Positions 51,647 to 61,564 are shown, numbered from the stretch's first letter. The stretch is 64,000 nucleotides of DNA from Janthinobacterium lividum (GCF_011601275.1 NZ_JAAOLY010000003.1:357318-421317); one strand, 5' to 3'. The notes: generated from the letters alone by a model not told the origin. Numbers and translations are program-made.

Positions 51647-54070
51647 ATGCGCACCCTGATACTCGGCTTTGCCGCTGGCGCCGCCTGGTTGCAGACGCAG
51701 GCAAGCTTGCCGCCGCGCGCGGGCGTGCTGCTGTGGGTGGTCGTTTGCGCAGGGTTGACGGCTAGTCTGTTGCTGCGCCGCCACGCGCGATGGCGCTGCG
51801 TTGTTGCGCTCGCCGCTGGAGTTGGCCTTGGCTTTTACTGGGCAGCCTCGCTGGCCCAGGCCGCCATGGCGCCGCAGCTGGCGCTGGCTGACGAAGGGCA
51901 GGACATTGTTGTCACGGGCACCATCGCCAGCCTGCCGTACCGCTTCGAGCAGGGAGTGCGCTTCAATTTTGCCGTGGAGAAGGCGGTTGGGGCGAAGGTG
52001 CCGCCCTTGATCGCCCTGTCCTGGTATGCGGGTTTTCGCGATGCAGTGACGAACGCCGTCGGCGACGTGCAGCCGGGCGAACGCTGGCGGCTGACGGTGC
52101 GCCTGCAGCGTCCGCACGGCAATGCGAATCCCATGGGTTTCGATTACGAAGCGTGGCTGCTGGAGCAGGGCGTGCGCGCCACCGGCTATGTACGGCCACA
52201 GCCGCGCGCCGATACGCCCAATGCGCGCCTGGCCGCCTTCGTGCCCGGCTTCGGCAACGTGGTGGAGGCCAGCCGGGCGGCGCTGCGCGCACGCATCGCC
52301 CGCAGCCTGGAAGGCAAGCAGTACGCGGGCGTGATCGTGGCGCTGGTGGTGGGCGACCAGCGCGCCATTCCCCAGTCGGACTGGCAAGTGTTCAACCGCA
52401 CGGGTGTCAGCCATTTAATTTCGATTTCCGGCTTGCATATCACCATGATCGCGGGACTGTTCGCCCTGGGGGCGGGCGCGTTGTGGCGACGCTCGTTTTT
52501 CACGGATTGGCAGCTGCCCCTGCGGCTGCCGGCGCAAAAGGTGGCGGCGCTGGCCGGTGCGCTGGCGGCCTTTCTTTATGTATTGTTGGCCGGCTTCGGC
52601 GTGCCCGCGCAACGCACCTTGTATATGTTGCTGGTGGTGGCGCTGGCCCTGTGGCTGGGACGTATCACCAGCATCGTTCACGTGCTGTGCCTGGCGCTGG
52701 GCGTGGTCGTGCTGCTCGATCCGTGGGCCGTGCTGTGGCCCGGCTTCTGGCTGTCGTTCGGCGCCGTCGCCACCATGCTGTACGCCACGGCGGGCCGCAT
52801 CACGGCGCCGCTGCCGCCGCAGGCTGGACGCTGGCGCCGCCTACGCGCTGCCGTGGCGCTGGGCACGCACACACAATACGTGGTGACGGTGGGGCTGGTG
52901 CCGCTGACGATGCTGCTGTTCTCGCAAGTCTCGTTGGTCAGTCCCGTGGCCAATGCGCTGGCCATTCCCGTCATCAGCCTGATCGTCACGCCCTTGTCCC
53001 TGGCGGGCAGTTTGCTGCCGGCGCCCCTGTCCGATGGGTTGTTGCTGCTGGCGCACGCCATCGTGCAGATGCTGGCGCAGGTGCTGGACTGGCTCGGTGC
53101 GCGCCGCTTTGCCGTCTGGACCGCACCCGCGCCCCCAATGTGGAGTTTTTGCTGGGCACTGTTCGGCACGGCCTGGCTCTTGGCACCACGCGGATGGCCC
53201 CATAGGTGGGCGGGCATGCTGGGCTGGCTGCCGCTGCTGACGGCTTTGCCGTCCAGCCCGTCGCCGGGCCAGCTGTGGGTGACGGCCTTCGACGTGGGGC
53301 AAGGCATGGCCGTGCTGGTGGAAACGCACGGCCACCGTCTGCTGTACGACACGGGGCCCGCCTACAGCCTCGATTCCGATGGCGCCAGCCGGGTCATCGT
53401 GCCGTACTTGCGCGCGCGCGGCATCGCCAAGCTCGATGGCGTGATCATTTCCCACAGCGACCTCGATCACGCGGGCGGCGCCATGTCCTTGCTGGAAAAC
53501 GTGCAAGTGGGCTGGCTTGCCTCGTCGCTGTTCGATGGCCATCCGGCCGTCGAGTTCCGGCGGGAATCGCACCGGCCATATCTGCACTGCATGGCGGGCC
53601 AGAGCTGGACGTGGGAAGGCGTGCACTTCGCCATGCTGCACCCATTGCCAGCCAGCCACACGGACATTGCCCTGAAGCCAAACGCCCGCAGCTGTACCGT
53701 GAAAATCACGGCAGGCAAGCACTCGATCTTGCTGGCCGGCGACATCGAAGCGGCGCAGGAGGCGCAATTGCTGGCCCGTTCTGCCGAAGGTGAACTGGCC
53801 GCCGACGTGCTGCTGGCTCCGCACCACGGCAGCGGCACCTCATCGACACCGGCGTTTTTGCACGCCGTCCATCCGACCCTGGCGATTTTCCAGGTGGGAC
53901 ACAGGAATCGTTACAAACATCCGAAGCCGCAAGTGTATGCGCGCTATGGCGACATGGGGATTGCCCGGCTGCGCACGGATGTGACGGGCGCGGTGGTGAT
54001 GGAGTTTGGCGAAGATATTGATGTGACGCGATATCGGGCCAGCCGGCCGCGCTACTGGCATGGGCGCTAG
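51647..54070 (+). CDS. comEC: DNA uptake channel protein ComEC/Rec2
   Basis: 807-residue inner-membrane channel for transformation DNA. N-terminal helices and OB-like domain (DUF4131, about 20-180), the ComEC core (about 210-480, with VGDQRAIPQSDWQVFNRTGV and HLISISGLHITMIAGLFAL), and a C-terminal metallo-beta-lactamase domain (about 545-780) with ISHSDLDHAGG, LLAGDIEAAQE and LLAPHHGSGTSS. Full length for proteobacterial members. Implies natural transformation potential. Confidence 0.95.
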   Translation: MRTLILGFAAGAAWLQTQASLPPRAGVLLWVVVCAGLTASLLLRRHARWRCVVALAAGVGLGFYWAASLAQAAMAPQLALADEGQDIVVTGTIASLPYRFEQGVRFNFAVEKAVGAKVPPLIALSWYAGFRDAVTNAVGDVQPGERWRLTVRLQRPHGNANPMGFDYEAWLLEQGVRATGYVRPQPRADTPNARLAAFVPGFGNVVEASRAALRARIARSLEGKQYAGVIVALVVGDQRAIPQSDWQVFNRTGVSHLISISGLHITMIAGLFALGAGALWRRSFFTDWQLPLRLPAQKVAALAGALAAFLYVLLAGFGVPAQRTLYMLLVVALALWLGRITSIVHVLCLALGVVVLLDPWAVLWPGFWLSFGAVATMLYATAGRITAPLPPQAGRWRRLRAAVALGTHTQYVVTVGLVPLTMLLFSQVSLVSPVANALAIPVISLIVTPLSLAGSLLPAPLSDGLLLLAHAIVQMLAQVLDWLGARRFAVWTAPAPPMWSFCWALFGTAWLLAPRGWPHRWAGMLGWLPLLTALPSSPSPGQLWVTAFDVGQGMAVLVETHGHRLLYDTGPAYSLDSDGASRVIVPYLRARGIAKLDGVIISHSDLDHAGGAMSLLENVQVGWLASSLFDGHPAVEFRRESHRPYLHCMAGQSWTWEGVHFAMLHPLPASHTDIALKPNARSCTVKITAGKHSILLAGDIEAAQEAQLLARSAEGELAADVLLAPHHGSGTSSTPAFLHAVHPTLAIFQVGHRNRYKHPKPQVYARYGDMGIARLRTDVTGAVVMEFGEDIDVTRYRASRPRYWHGR

Positions 54071-54151
54071 CGGACGCCGCTGCATTAATGGTATATATCT
54101 GCCATGGGTTGGCAGCCCCGGTGCTGCCTGGAATATTCTGAAAGGGTGGAG

Positions 54152-54661
54152 ATGGGCTGGTTTAGCTGGAAGAAAAAGGCGACCGTGCCGGTGCTCAGTT
54201 TCGAGGCGCGGATCCGTTCGCAAAGTACGCAGGCAAAGTCCCGTCAGTTTGATTTGCAGGGAGGGCAACCTGACGCCGTTCGCCTGCAACACCCGTATCT
54301 GTTTCATGTGACGGACCTGTCAACCGCCGAGGCGATCGTGCGGCAGCGCCTGCTGCAAGGGGTTTTTGGCCATGTGACGCTGTCGCAGGAGTTGCAAGGC
54401 GCGGCGCAACAAGCGGAAAGAAAAGGCTGTGCGCTGATTTTTCAATTTCAGGGGCCCGCCCTTGTCGGGCCGGCGCCGCTGGCGAAAGCGAAGGAGGTGG
54501 CTTACCACGATGTGGGTTCCTCGGGTTATGTGGAAACCTTTATTGCGCATGGCACGGTGACTCCGCTCGGGCTCATCGCGATAGCGTTTCGTGGCGCGGC
54601 GCCGATCTATGATGTGGCGTGGGTCCTGGGCACGCCTGTTTCTGTGCGCATCGGGTCATAG
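54152..54661 (+). CDS. Hypothetical protein, 169 residues
   Basis: Not recognised. Starts MGWFSWKKKATVPVLSFEAR; the body reads as a mixed alpha/beta soluble domain with conserved-looking YLFHVTDLSTAEAIVRQRLL, CALIFQFQGPALVGPA and AYHDVGSSGYVETFIAHG, possibly an ADP-ribosyltransferase-like or RES-like fold, though no catalytic set can be named. A second in-frame ATG lies at 54104. No adjacent partner gene in the same direction. Confidence 0.55.
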   Translation: MGWFSWKKKATVPVLSFEARIRSQSTQAKSRQFDLQGGQPDAVRLQHPYLFHVTDLSTAEAIVRQRLLQGVFGHVTLSQELQGAAQQAERKGCALIFQFQGPALVGPAPLAKAKEVAYHDVGSSGYVETFIAHGTVTPLGLIAIAFRGAAPIYDVAWVLGTPVSVRIGS

Positions 54662-54682
54662 CGGCTGTTCACCGGCGCAAGG

Positions 54683-55606
54683 TCAGCTGTGCCGCTCATC
54701 CGGTATCTCCAGCCCCCGCTGCCGCACATATTCGAGAAACAGCCGCGCCCCCTTGGCCATCCTCGACGTGCCATACACGGCATGGATGCTGGGATCGAGC
54801 TCCTTCGACGACGTCAGCCGGTACGCCGTGCAGACCCTGCGCAGGGTGCCGGCGGCCACGGCAGGCTCGGCCAGCCAGCTTGCCAGGCGCACGATGCCGG
54901 CGCCTTCCAGGGCCGCCTGGAAAGTGGCGATGCCGGAAGTGAAGCGGAAGCGCGGCTGCACTTGGTAGCGCACGTTGCGCTCGGTGGAAACGAAATGCCA
55001 GTCGCGCAGGATGCGCGGGGCCGAGTGCATGATGATGTCGTGGCCGGCCAGCTCTTCGGGTTCCTCAGGTGCGCCCATGCGGGCGATATAGTCAGGCGAG
55101 GCGTACATATAGCGGCGGTAGTTCCACAGTGGATAGCCGATCAGCTCGCTCGACTGGGGGAAGGCGCCGCGGATGGCAAAGTCCAGCTTTTCCTGGATGG
55201 GGTCGATCGATTTGTCCGAGAAATGGATGTCCACCGACACGTTCGGGTAGTCGCGCGAAAATTGCGCCACCACTTTGGGCAGGAAGCCCAAGGACAAAAT
55301 TTCCGGCGCCGACAGGCGCACCCAGCCCTGCGGCGAGTTGCTCAGTTCCGCCAGTTGGTCTTCCGCCTCGGCCTGCGTTTCCAGCAAGTGCTTGGCCGAT
55401 GCGTAATACGTTTCGCCGGCCGTCGTCAGGGTGAACTGTTTTTGCGTGCGCAGGATCAGCTCGGCGCCGATGGCTTCCTCGAGGAACTGGATGGCGCGCG
55501 TGACGGCGGACGGCGAGCGTCCCAGCATGCGCGCCGCGTGGATGAAGCTGCGCTTTTCCACCACGGTGCAGAAGGCGCGGATCTCCCACATCAGTTTCAT
55601 CGACAT
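54683..55606 (-). CDS. LysR-family transcriptional regulator
   Basis: 307 residues with the LysR helix-turn-helix (EIRAFCTVVEKRSFIHAARM; LGRSPSAVTRAIQFLEEAIG) and an effector domain (LSAPEILSLGFLPKVVAQFS). ATG 55606 follows GGGAG. It is divergent from the TauE/SafE gene (151-base spacer), the likely target. Ligand unknown. Confidence 0.9.
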   Translation of the reverse strand: MSMKLMWEIRAFCTVVEKRSFIHAARMLGRSPSAVTRAIQFLEEAIGAELILRTQKQFTLTTAGETYYASAKHLLETQAEAEDQLAELSNSPQGWVRLSAPEILSLGFLPKVVAQFSRDYPNVSVDIHFSDKSIDPIQEKLDFAIRGAFPQSSELIGYPLWNYRRYMYASPDYIARMGAPEEPEELAGHDIIMHSAPRILRDWHFVSTERNVRYQVQPRFRFTSGIATFQAALEGAGIVRLASWLAEPAVAAGTLRRVCTAYRLTSSKELDPSIHAVYGTSRMAKGARLFLEYVRQRGLEIPDERHS

Positions 55607-55757
55607 CGCGTCACTCCCGGCAAAAGAGGCCAGTAGACCGCATGGGGCGCATTCCGTCAAGCGTTACGCCTGATTGCGTTTTCCGCAATTTGAAGTTGCA
55701 TCGGAAAAAAACCACGACGCCTATACTGCCGCTGTCGCCCATTCCATATTGCCTACC

Positions 55758-56519
55758 ATGCTGACCATCTCGCTGCTGTGTTTATTTGCCTTCTTTGCCG
55801 GCCTGATCGATGCCGCTGTGGGCGGGGGCGGGCTGATACAGCTGCCGGCCCTGTTCAACCTGATGCCGAACATGGCTTCCACGTCCTTGCTGGGCACGAA
55901 TAAACTGGCGTCCGCCTGCGGCACCACGTTTGCCGCCCGCTCCTTCGTTGGCAAGGTACATATTCCGTGGCTGCTGGTGCTGCCGGCCGTGGCCAGCGCC
56001 TTCGTCATGTCCTTCATCGGCGCGGCTGCCGTGTCCTATGTGCCGCAACAGGTGGTGCGCCCGATGGTGCTGGTATTGATCATCGTCATGGCCATCTACA
56101 CCTTCATCAAGAAGGATTTCGGCACGACCCGCGAAGCGCGCCCCATCGGCCCGCGCGAACGCATCCTCGCCATCGTCATCGGCGGCGCCATCGGTTTTTA
56201 TGACGGTCTGTTCGGGCCAGGCACGGGCAGTTTCCTGATTTTCCTGTTCATCCGCGTCTTCGGCTTCGATTTCATCCTTGCCTCGGCCTGCTCGAAGTTG
56301 GTGAATATCGCCACCAACGTGGCCGCGCTGGCCTTCTTCATTCCCGCCGGCCACGTGGTATATGCCGTGGCTGCACCGATGGCCGTGTGCAATATCCTGG
56401 GCGCGCTGACGGGTACCTGGATCGCCGTGCGCCGCGGCGCCGCCTTCGTGCGCATCCTCTTCCTCGTGTTGCTGGTGCTGCTGATCGTCAAGTTGTCGTA
56501 TGACATCTTCTTCAAGTAA
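55758..56519 (+). CDS. TauE/SafE-family anion exporter
   Basis: 253-residue membrane protein with about seven or eight helices, of the family that exports sulfite or organosulfonates. Seen: LIDAAVGGGGLIQLPALFNL near the N-terminus, STSLLGTNKLASACGTTFAA, and the second repeat GFYDGLFGPGTGSFLIFLFI, both typical duplicated motifs. ATG 55758 is chosen because the first hydrophobic helix begins there. Regulation by the divergent LysR gene is plausible. Confidence 0.88.
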   Translation: MLTISLLCLFAFFAGLIDAAVGGGGLIQLPALFNLMPNMASTSLLGTNKLASACGTTFAARSFVGKVHIPWLLVLPAVASAFVMSFIGAAAVSYVPQQVVRPMVLVLIIVMAIYTFIKKDFGTTREARPIGPRERILAIVIGGAIGFYDGLFGPGTGSFLIFLFIRVFGFDFILASACSKLVNIATNVAALAFFIPAGHVVYAVAAPMAVCNILGALTGTWIAVRRGAAFVRILFLVLLVLLIVKLSYDIFFK

Positions 56520-56537
56520 GTTTTTGACCGACAAGCC

Positions 56538-57233
56538 ATGAAAACCATCCAGGGCGTGCTGTGGGACAACGATGGCGTGCTGGTCGATACCGAACAGCTG
56601 TTTTACGAAAGCAACCGCGACTTGCTCTTGCCCTACGGCATAGACCTGACGCCGAAGCAATTCTTTGACTGGTTCCTGGACAATAACTACGGCGCCTGGC
56701 ATGTATTGCTGGGGCAGGGCCACGAGATCGAACTGGTCGAGCGCCTGCGCGCCGAGCGCACGGTACTGTTTGCCGAACGCTTGCGCCAGGCGCGCCGGCT
56801 GGCCACGCCCGGCATCGGGCAAGTGCTGGCGGCGCTGCGTCCGCACGTGGCCATGGGCGTGGTCACCAGTGCTTATGAACAGCATTTCCGGATCAGCCAT
56901 GCGGCCACGGGCTTGCTCGACTACTTCGACTTCGTGCTGACGCGTGAAATGTATGACGAAAGCAAGCCGGCGCCGGACGGCTACCAGCTGGGCTTGCAGC
57001 GCCTGGGCCTGGCCGCCGCTGATTGCGTAGCCGTGGAAGATTCGCCGCGCGGCTTGCGCGCCGCCAATGCGGCCGGGCTGGAATGCATCGTCGTGCGCAA
57101 TCACATGAACCGTCACCACGCGTTTGACGGCGCTTTTTGCGTGGTGGATTCGATGGCCGAGCTGGGCGAAGTGCTGGCCTCGTTCGTGCCAGGCATGGCG
57201 CCAGTGCGCCCGCAATTAGAGGCCTTCCTCTGA
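56538..57233 (+). CDS. HAD-superfamily hydrolase (phosphoglycolate phosphatase/beta-PGM type)
   Basis: 231-residue HAD hydrolase. Motif I VLWDNDGVLVDTEQLFYE (Asp-Asn-Asp), cap helices, motif II VTSAYEQH, Lys in ESKPAPDGYQLGL, motif IV CVAVEDSPRGLRAANAAG. Substrate unknown. It follows the TauE gene by 18 bases in the same direction and may be co-transcribed. Confidence 0.87.
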   Translation: MKTIQGVLWDNDGVLVDTEQLFYESNRDLLLPYGIDLTPKQFFDWFLDNNYGAWHVLLGQGHEIELVERLRAERTVLFAERLRQARRLATPGIGQVLAALRPHVAMGVVTSAYEQHFRISHAATGLLDYFDFVLTREMYDESKPAPDGYQLGLQRLGLAAADCVAVEDSPRGLRAANAAGLECIVVRNHMNRHHAFDGAFCVVDSMAELGEVLASFVPGMAPVRPQLEAFL

Positions 57234-57291
57234 TTCGTCTTGCCGGCATGCCATTACAATTGCCTATCGCATTCACTGGCACCGCCCTACG

Positions 57292-58092
57292 ATGACCCTC
57301 CCGCAACTGCACTTTGCCCACGCCAACAGTTATCCTGCCGGCACCTACCGCAAGCTGTTCGGCTTGCTGGGCCAGCATTACACCGTGCAGGCGCTCGACA
57401 TGCATGCGCACGACCCGGAATACCCCGTCAGCACGGGCTGGCCCGAGCTGGTGCGCGAGTATATCGACGAGCTTGAACGCCGCTACAATGCGCCCGTGGT
57501 CCTCGTCGGCCATTCGCTCGGCGGCATGCTCAGCGTGATGGTGGCCAAGCAGCGTCCCGACCTCGTGCGCTGCGTCGTCTTGCTCGATTCGCCCGTAGTG
57601 GCGGGCTGGCGCGCCTTGCTGGTGCGGCTGGCGCGCAACACGGCGCTGGGAGAGCGTTTCTCGCCGTCGCGTTTTTCCGCCCGGCGGCGCAAGCTGTGGC
57701 CGGACGCGCAAGCCGCGTATGAGCATTTTGCCGCCAAGGACATGTTCGCCATCTGGGCGCCGCACGTGTTGCGCGACTACATCGACAGCGGCCTGGTCCC
57801 GCATCCGGAAGGGGTGCAGCTGCGCTTTACGCGGGAAGTGGAAACGGACGTCTACCGCAGCTTGCCGCACCATATTGGCGGTCTCGTCAAGGATGGTTTT
57901 CCAGTGCCCATCGGCTTTATCGGCGGCACGGAATCGGTGGAATGCCGGCAAGCGGGCTTGAAGGCCACGCGCAAGCTGGTCGGCAAGTTTTTCCGCCAAG
58001 TGCCGGGCGGCCATCTGTTTCCCATGGAAAACCCGGAACTGACGGCGCAAGTGGTGCGCGAGATGATCACGGCATTGCTGGCGAAGCAATAG
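57292..58092 (+). CDS. Alpha/beta-fold hydrolase
   Basis: 266-residue serine hydrolase. Seen: oxyanion region HFAHANSYPAGTYRKLFG, nucleophile elbow GHSLGGM (Ser near residue 76), acidic and His parts near FIGGTESVE and PGGHLFPMENPE. No lid or signal peptide. Lipase/esterase or a small-molecule hydrolase; substrate unknown. Confidence 0.87.
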   Translation: MTLPQLHFAHANSYPAGTYRKLFGLLGQHYTVQALDMHAHDPEYPVSTGWPELVREYIDELERRYNAPVVLVGHSLGGMLSVMVAKQRPDLVRCVVLLDSPVVAGWRALLVRLARNTALGERFSPSRFSARRRKLWPDAQAAYEHFAAKDMFAIWAPHVLRDYIDSGLVPHPEGVQLRFTREVETDVYRSLPHHIGGLVKDGFPVPIGFIGGTESVECRQAGLKATRKLVGKFFRQVPGGHLFPMENPELTAQVVREMITALLAKQ

Positions 58093-58225
58093 AATATCGC
58101 CAAGGATTTTCAGGCGATGGGGGCCAACAGCGGGGGATTTTCGCGTAAAATCCTGCCATTCGGGCCGTGCCTGCAGCAGGCGTGCGGCCCCAGCCATTCC
58201 GATATTCTAGAAAGATACCCCTGCG

Positions 58226-58795
58226 ATGACGATTAAAAGCGATAAATGGATACGCCGCATGGCGGAAACAACGGGCATGATCGAGCCGTTCGAACCAGGC
58301 CAGGTCAAGGAACGCGACGGCAACCGCATCGTGTCCTATGGCACGTCCAGCTATGGCTATGACATCCGCTGCGCCGACGAGTTCAAGTTGTTCACCAACA
58401 TCAACACCACCATCGTCGATCCCAAGGATTTTGACGCAAATAACTTCGTCGACGTATCGGGCAAGGGCTATTGCATCATCCCGCCGAACTCGTTCGCGCT
58501 GGCCCGTACCGTGGAATATTTCCGCATTCCCCGGAATGTGCTGACGATTTGCCTGGGCAAGAGCACCTATGCCCGTTGCGGCATCATCGTCAACGTCACC
58601 CCGTTCGAACCGGAATGGGAAGGCTATGTGACCCTGGAGTTTTCCAACACGACACCGTTGCCGGCGAAAATCTACGCCAATGAAGGCGTGGCGCAAGTGC
58701 TGTTCTTCGAGTCCGATGAGGTGTGCGAAACGTCGTACAAGGACCGCGGCGGCAAATACCAGGGCCAGGTCGGCGTGACACTGCCGAAGACCTGA
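58226..58795 (+). CDS. dcd: dCTP deaminase
   Basis: 189-residue enzyme converting dCTP to dUTP for thymidylate synthesis. Seen: [60 protein letters not shown], and the catalytic Glu in [20 protein letters not shown], the pattern of the Pseudomonas/Betaproteobacteria subgroup. Active as a homotrimer. Confidence 0.97.
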   Translation: MTIKSDKWIRRMAETTGMIEPFEPGQVKERDGNRIVSYGTSSYGYDIRCADEFKLFTNINTTIVDPKDFDANNFVDVSGKGYCIIPPNSFALARTVEYFRIPRNVLTICLGKSTYARCGIIVNVTPFEPEWEGYVTLEFSNTTPLPAKIYANEGVAQVLFFESDEVCETSYKDRGGKYQGQVGVTLPKT

Positions 58796-58824
58796 TTGCG
58801 GCGCAGGGCGGGGTGATCGCCTTC

Positions 58825-58839
58825 TTTACCTGCCTTTAC
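58825..58839 (-). promoter_or_regulatory. CpxR-like box ahead of flxA-like gene
   Basis: TTTACCTGCCTTTAC (+ strand) is GTAAA-N5-GTAAA on the complement, an exact match to the CpxR consensus. It is 67 bases upstream of the FlxA-like start. Two more exact boxes lie by the spy-like gene. Confidence 0.75.
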
Positions 58840-58906
58840 ACCCGCCGCCCTACATCCGCTTCCATGCCTGCCGTTAATCTTGGTATTGAAACACTGAGGA
58901 GGCAGT

Positions 58907-59248
58907 ATGGTAGCGGCAATCGGTTCAGGCGGCGCAGTCGGCGCGGCCGGTAGCGCCAGTGCGGGCAGCAGTTCGCAGATCGGGGCGCTGCAAAAGCAGA
59001 TCACGGCGGCGCAAAAGCAGTTGACGGAATCGCAGAAGGGCGAGCAGACGGAGGCGTCGCAAAAGCTGCAGCAGCAGCTGGCGCAGCAAATCCAGGCCTT
59101 GCAGGCGCAAATTGCGCAATTGCAAGCGGCGGCCGCGCAGAAGGCGGCGCAGCAAGACGCTCCGACGGCCGGCAGCGCCGAAACGGCGGCCAGTCCAGCC
59201 AAGTCAAGCTCGTCGACCCTGGGCAGTATCATCGATACGCAAGCATAA
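58907..59248 (+). CDS. FlxA-like coiled-coil protein
   Basis: 113-residue protein: Ser/Gly/Ala-rich start, a Gln-rich coiled coil (about 25-82; IGALQKQITAAQKQLTESQK, LAQQIQALQAQIAQLQAAAA) and a Ser/Ala-rich tail. FlxA-like family in E. coli has unknown function. ATG 58907 lies five bases after GAGGAGG. A CpxR-like box precedes it, and the cpx-like kinase gene lies convergently 27 bases downstream, so it probably belongs to the envelope-stress regulon. Confidence 0.75.
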   Translation: MVAAIGSGGAVGAAGSASAGSSSQIGALQKQITAAQKQLTESQKGEQTEASQKLQQQLAQQIQALQAQIAQLQAAAAQKAAQQDAPTAGSAETAASPAKSSSSTLGSIIDTQA

Positions 59249-59275
59249 ATACCCAGCGCCAGGCTTGCCGACAGG

Positions 59276-60763
59276 TCAGCCTGGCATTTTGACGGGCAAC
59301 AGCATTTCCACGCACAAGCCGCCACCGCTGCGCAAGCTGGCACTGATGCGGCCGCCATGGGCCGTAATGACGTGCTGGGCGATGGCCAGACCCAGGCCGT
59401 GGCCATCCGTGCCGTGCTGGGTATTGCTGGCGCGGAAGAACGGTTCAAAGATGCGGGCCAGGTCGGCGCTGGCCACGCCGGGGCCCCGGTCCAGCACGGC
59501 GATGCGCAGCCAGTCGGTCTGGCGCGACAGTTCCACGTCCACCGTGCCGCCATCGGGGCTGTGCTTGATGGCATTGCGCACCACGTTTTCCACGGCGCGC
59601 GCCAGCAGTTCCGGCTGGCCCGTGACGCTGGCGTCGGCCATGGCCGCTTCGCCCGCCAGCGCGATGTCCAGCTGGCGCGCCTTGGCTTCATAACGGGCGT
59701 CGTCCACGATGTCGTGCACGAGGTCGGCGATGCCGACATCTTCGCTGAGCGTGTGCCCCGCGCCCGCTTGCACGGCGCCCGCTTCCAGCCGCGACAGGGT
59801 CAGCAGCTCACCGATCAGTTTATCCATGCGCTCGCTTTCGCGTTCGATGCGCTGCATCGAGGCGGCCATCTTTTCCGGCTGCTGGTGCGCCAGGCCGATG
59901 GCGGCCTGCAAGCGCGCCAGCGGCGAGCGCAGCTCGTGCGAAACGTCATGCAGCAAGCGGGTCTGGCTATCCATGAGGTTGCGCAAGCGGCCCGTCATGC
60001 GATCGAAATCGCGGCCCAGGTCCGTTAATTCATCGCCGCGCTTGCCGCTGGCGTGAAAGCGCGGCGCCAGGTTGCCGTGCGATGCGGCTTCGAACGCTTG
60101 CCGCAAGTCGCGGATGGGACGCGCAAAATACCAGGCCAGCAAAAAGGCGAACAACAGGCTGGCGGCGATGGCCGCGGCCAGGGGAATGAAGTTGCGGTAG
60201 GGCGTGTCCATGCGCGGTGGCATACCGCGGCCGAATTCGCCGCGTGGCGACGGGGCGCCCGCTTCGTGGGGCCGTGGACCGGGTCCCATGGCACGCGGGC
60301 CGCTCATGGCGACGGCGTTCAGCGTGTCGCGCGCGGCGCCCGCCTCGGCATTGCGGAAGCGTTCGGACGAGGGCAGGAACAGCAAGTAGCGCTTGCCGTC
60401 GCCGCCGGCCGCTTCGCGCACGACGGGATGGGCCTGGCTTTGCTCCAGCATGGCGCGCGCCTTGGCCAGCATGGTGGGATGCACGGCGCGGCCCATCAAT
60501 TCTTGCCCCTTGGCATCGACGGCGAACACGCGCATGCGTTCGAGCTTGCCGAGGAATTGCCGCAAGGCCTGGCTGCCACCCGCTTCCAGGGTGGCGCTGG
60601 CGGCTTCGATGATCATTTGCGCCGGCGGACTGGTGTCGATGTCGAGGGCCCGTTCCTGCTGCGCGGCCCGGTTTTTCAGCCAGAAGGTGCCACCGATGCC
60701 GATGGTTGCCGTCACTTGCGCCAGCATAATGCACAGAAAAAACTTCCAGAACAGACGGCCCAC
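59276..60763 (-). CDS. cpxA: Sensor histidine kinase, CpxA-like
   Basis: 495-residue inner-membrane sensor. N-terminal helix (FWKFFLCIMLAQVTATIGIG), a periplasmic domain of about 150 residues, second helix (LAAAIAASLLFAFLLAWYF), HAMP, then HisKA with LLHDVSHELRSPLARLQ (phospho-His) and HATPase motifs NVVRNAIKHSP and GHGLGLAIAQHV. The start is GTG 60763, six bases after AAGGAG inside the end of the regulator gene. The adjoining regulator, Spy-like target and CpxR boxes identify the type. Confidence 0.87.
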   Translation of the reverse strand: MGRLFWKFFLCIMLAQVTATIGIGGTFWLKNRAAQQERALDIDTSPPAQMIIEAASATLEAGGSQALRQFLGKLERMRVFAVDAKGQELMGRAVHPTMLAKARAMLEQSQAHPVVREAAGGDGKRYLLFLPSSERFRNAEAGAARDTLNAVAMSGPRAMGPGPRPHEAGAPSPRGEFGRGMPPRMDTPYRNFIPLAAAIAASLLFAFLLAWYFARPIRDLRQAFEAASHGNLAPRFHASGKRGDELTDLGRDFDRMTGRLRNLMDSQTRLLHDVSHELRSPLARLQAAIGLAHQQPEKMAASMQRIERESERMDKLIGELLTLSRLEAGAVQAGAGHTLSEDVGIADLVHDIVDDARYEAKARQLDIALAGEAAMADASVTGQPELLARAVENVVRNAIKHSPDGGTVDVELSRQTDWLRIAVLDRGPGVASADLARIFEPFFRASNTQHGTDGHGLGLAIAQHVITAHGGRISASLRSGGGLCVEMLLPVKMPG

Positions 60764-60765
60764 GC

Positions 60766-61455
60766 TTACTCCTTGATCAGCTGGTAGCCGAGGCGGTACA
60801 CGGTCTGCAGGCAGGAGCGGCCGTCGGCCAGGCTGCCGAGCTTGCGGCGCAGGCTGCTCAAGTGCACGTCGATATTGCGGTCGAAGCGGGCCATGGGGCG
60901 TCCCAGGCCCAGTTCGGACAATTGATTCTTGCTCACGGGCTTGCCCGCATGGCGCACCAGCACTTCCAGCAAGTTGAATTCCGTGCTCGTCAGCTCCAGG
61001 TGCGCGCCGGCCCAGGAAACGCGGCGCTGTTCGGGCCACATCGTCAGTTGCCCGACGGTCAGCGGCACCAGGCCGGACGCATCGTGCGGGGCCGCTTGCG
61101 CGCGGCGCAGGATGGCGCGGATGCGCGCCGTCAGCTCGCGCGGCGTGCACGGTTTCGTCACGTAATCGTCGGCGCCCAATTCCAGCCCCACGATGCGGTC
61201 CGTATCGTCGCCGCGCGCCGTCAGCATCAAGATGGGCAGGTTGCTGCCGGCGCGGATGCGGCGCAGGGTTTCCAGTCCATTCATGCGCGGCATCATGACA
61301 TCGAGGATGGCGATGGCGTACAGGCCCGTCAGCGCTTCGGCCGCGCCGCTTTCGCCGTCGTGCACGGCGCGGGCGTCGAAACCTTCCTGCGTCAAGTATT
61401 CCTGGAACATGCCGACCAGTTCCACGTCGTCATCGATTAACAAAACCTTGCTCAT
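60766..61455 (-). CDS. cpxR: OmpR-family response regulator, CpxR-like
   Basis: 229-residue regulator: receiver domain (MSKVLLIDDDVELVGMFQEY; phospho-Asp in ILDVMMPRMNG; LTARGDDTDRIVGLELGADD; YVTKP) and a C-terminal winged helix (LTSTEFNLLEVLVRHAGKPV; NIDVHLSSLRRKLG). Start ATG 61455. It precedes the kinase gene by two bases, and its own promoter region carries exact CpxR-type boxes, suggesting autoregulation. Confidence 0.9.
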   Translation of the reverse strand: MSKVLLIDDDVELVGMFQEYLTQEGFDARAVHDGESGAAEALTGLYAIAILDVMMPRMNGLETLRRIRAGSNLPILMLTARGDDTDRIVGLELGADDYVTKPCTPRELTARIRAILRRAQAAPHDASGLVPLTVGQLTMWPEQRRVSWAGAHLELTSTEFNLLEVLVRHAGKPVSKNQLSELGLGRPMARFDRNIDVHLSSLRRKLGSLADGRSCLQTVYRLGYQLIKE

Positions 61456-61520
61456 GCCTGTGCTTTTTTCGGGTGAATATCGCCCGATGATAGCAGTCAA
61501 CAGGGCCGGTTCACGGTGGT

Positions 61521-61535
61521 TTTACCCGCTTTTAC
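61521..61535 (-). promoter_or_regulatory. CpxR-like box 1 in the cpxR-spy spacer
   Basis: TTTACCCGCTTTTAC on the + strand, that is GTAAA-N5-GTAAA on the complement. It sits between the divergent regulator and Spy-like genes. Confidence 0.8.
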
Positions 61536-61564
61536 ACACGTCCGCTTACATTTCCGGCCCTTCC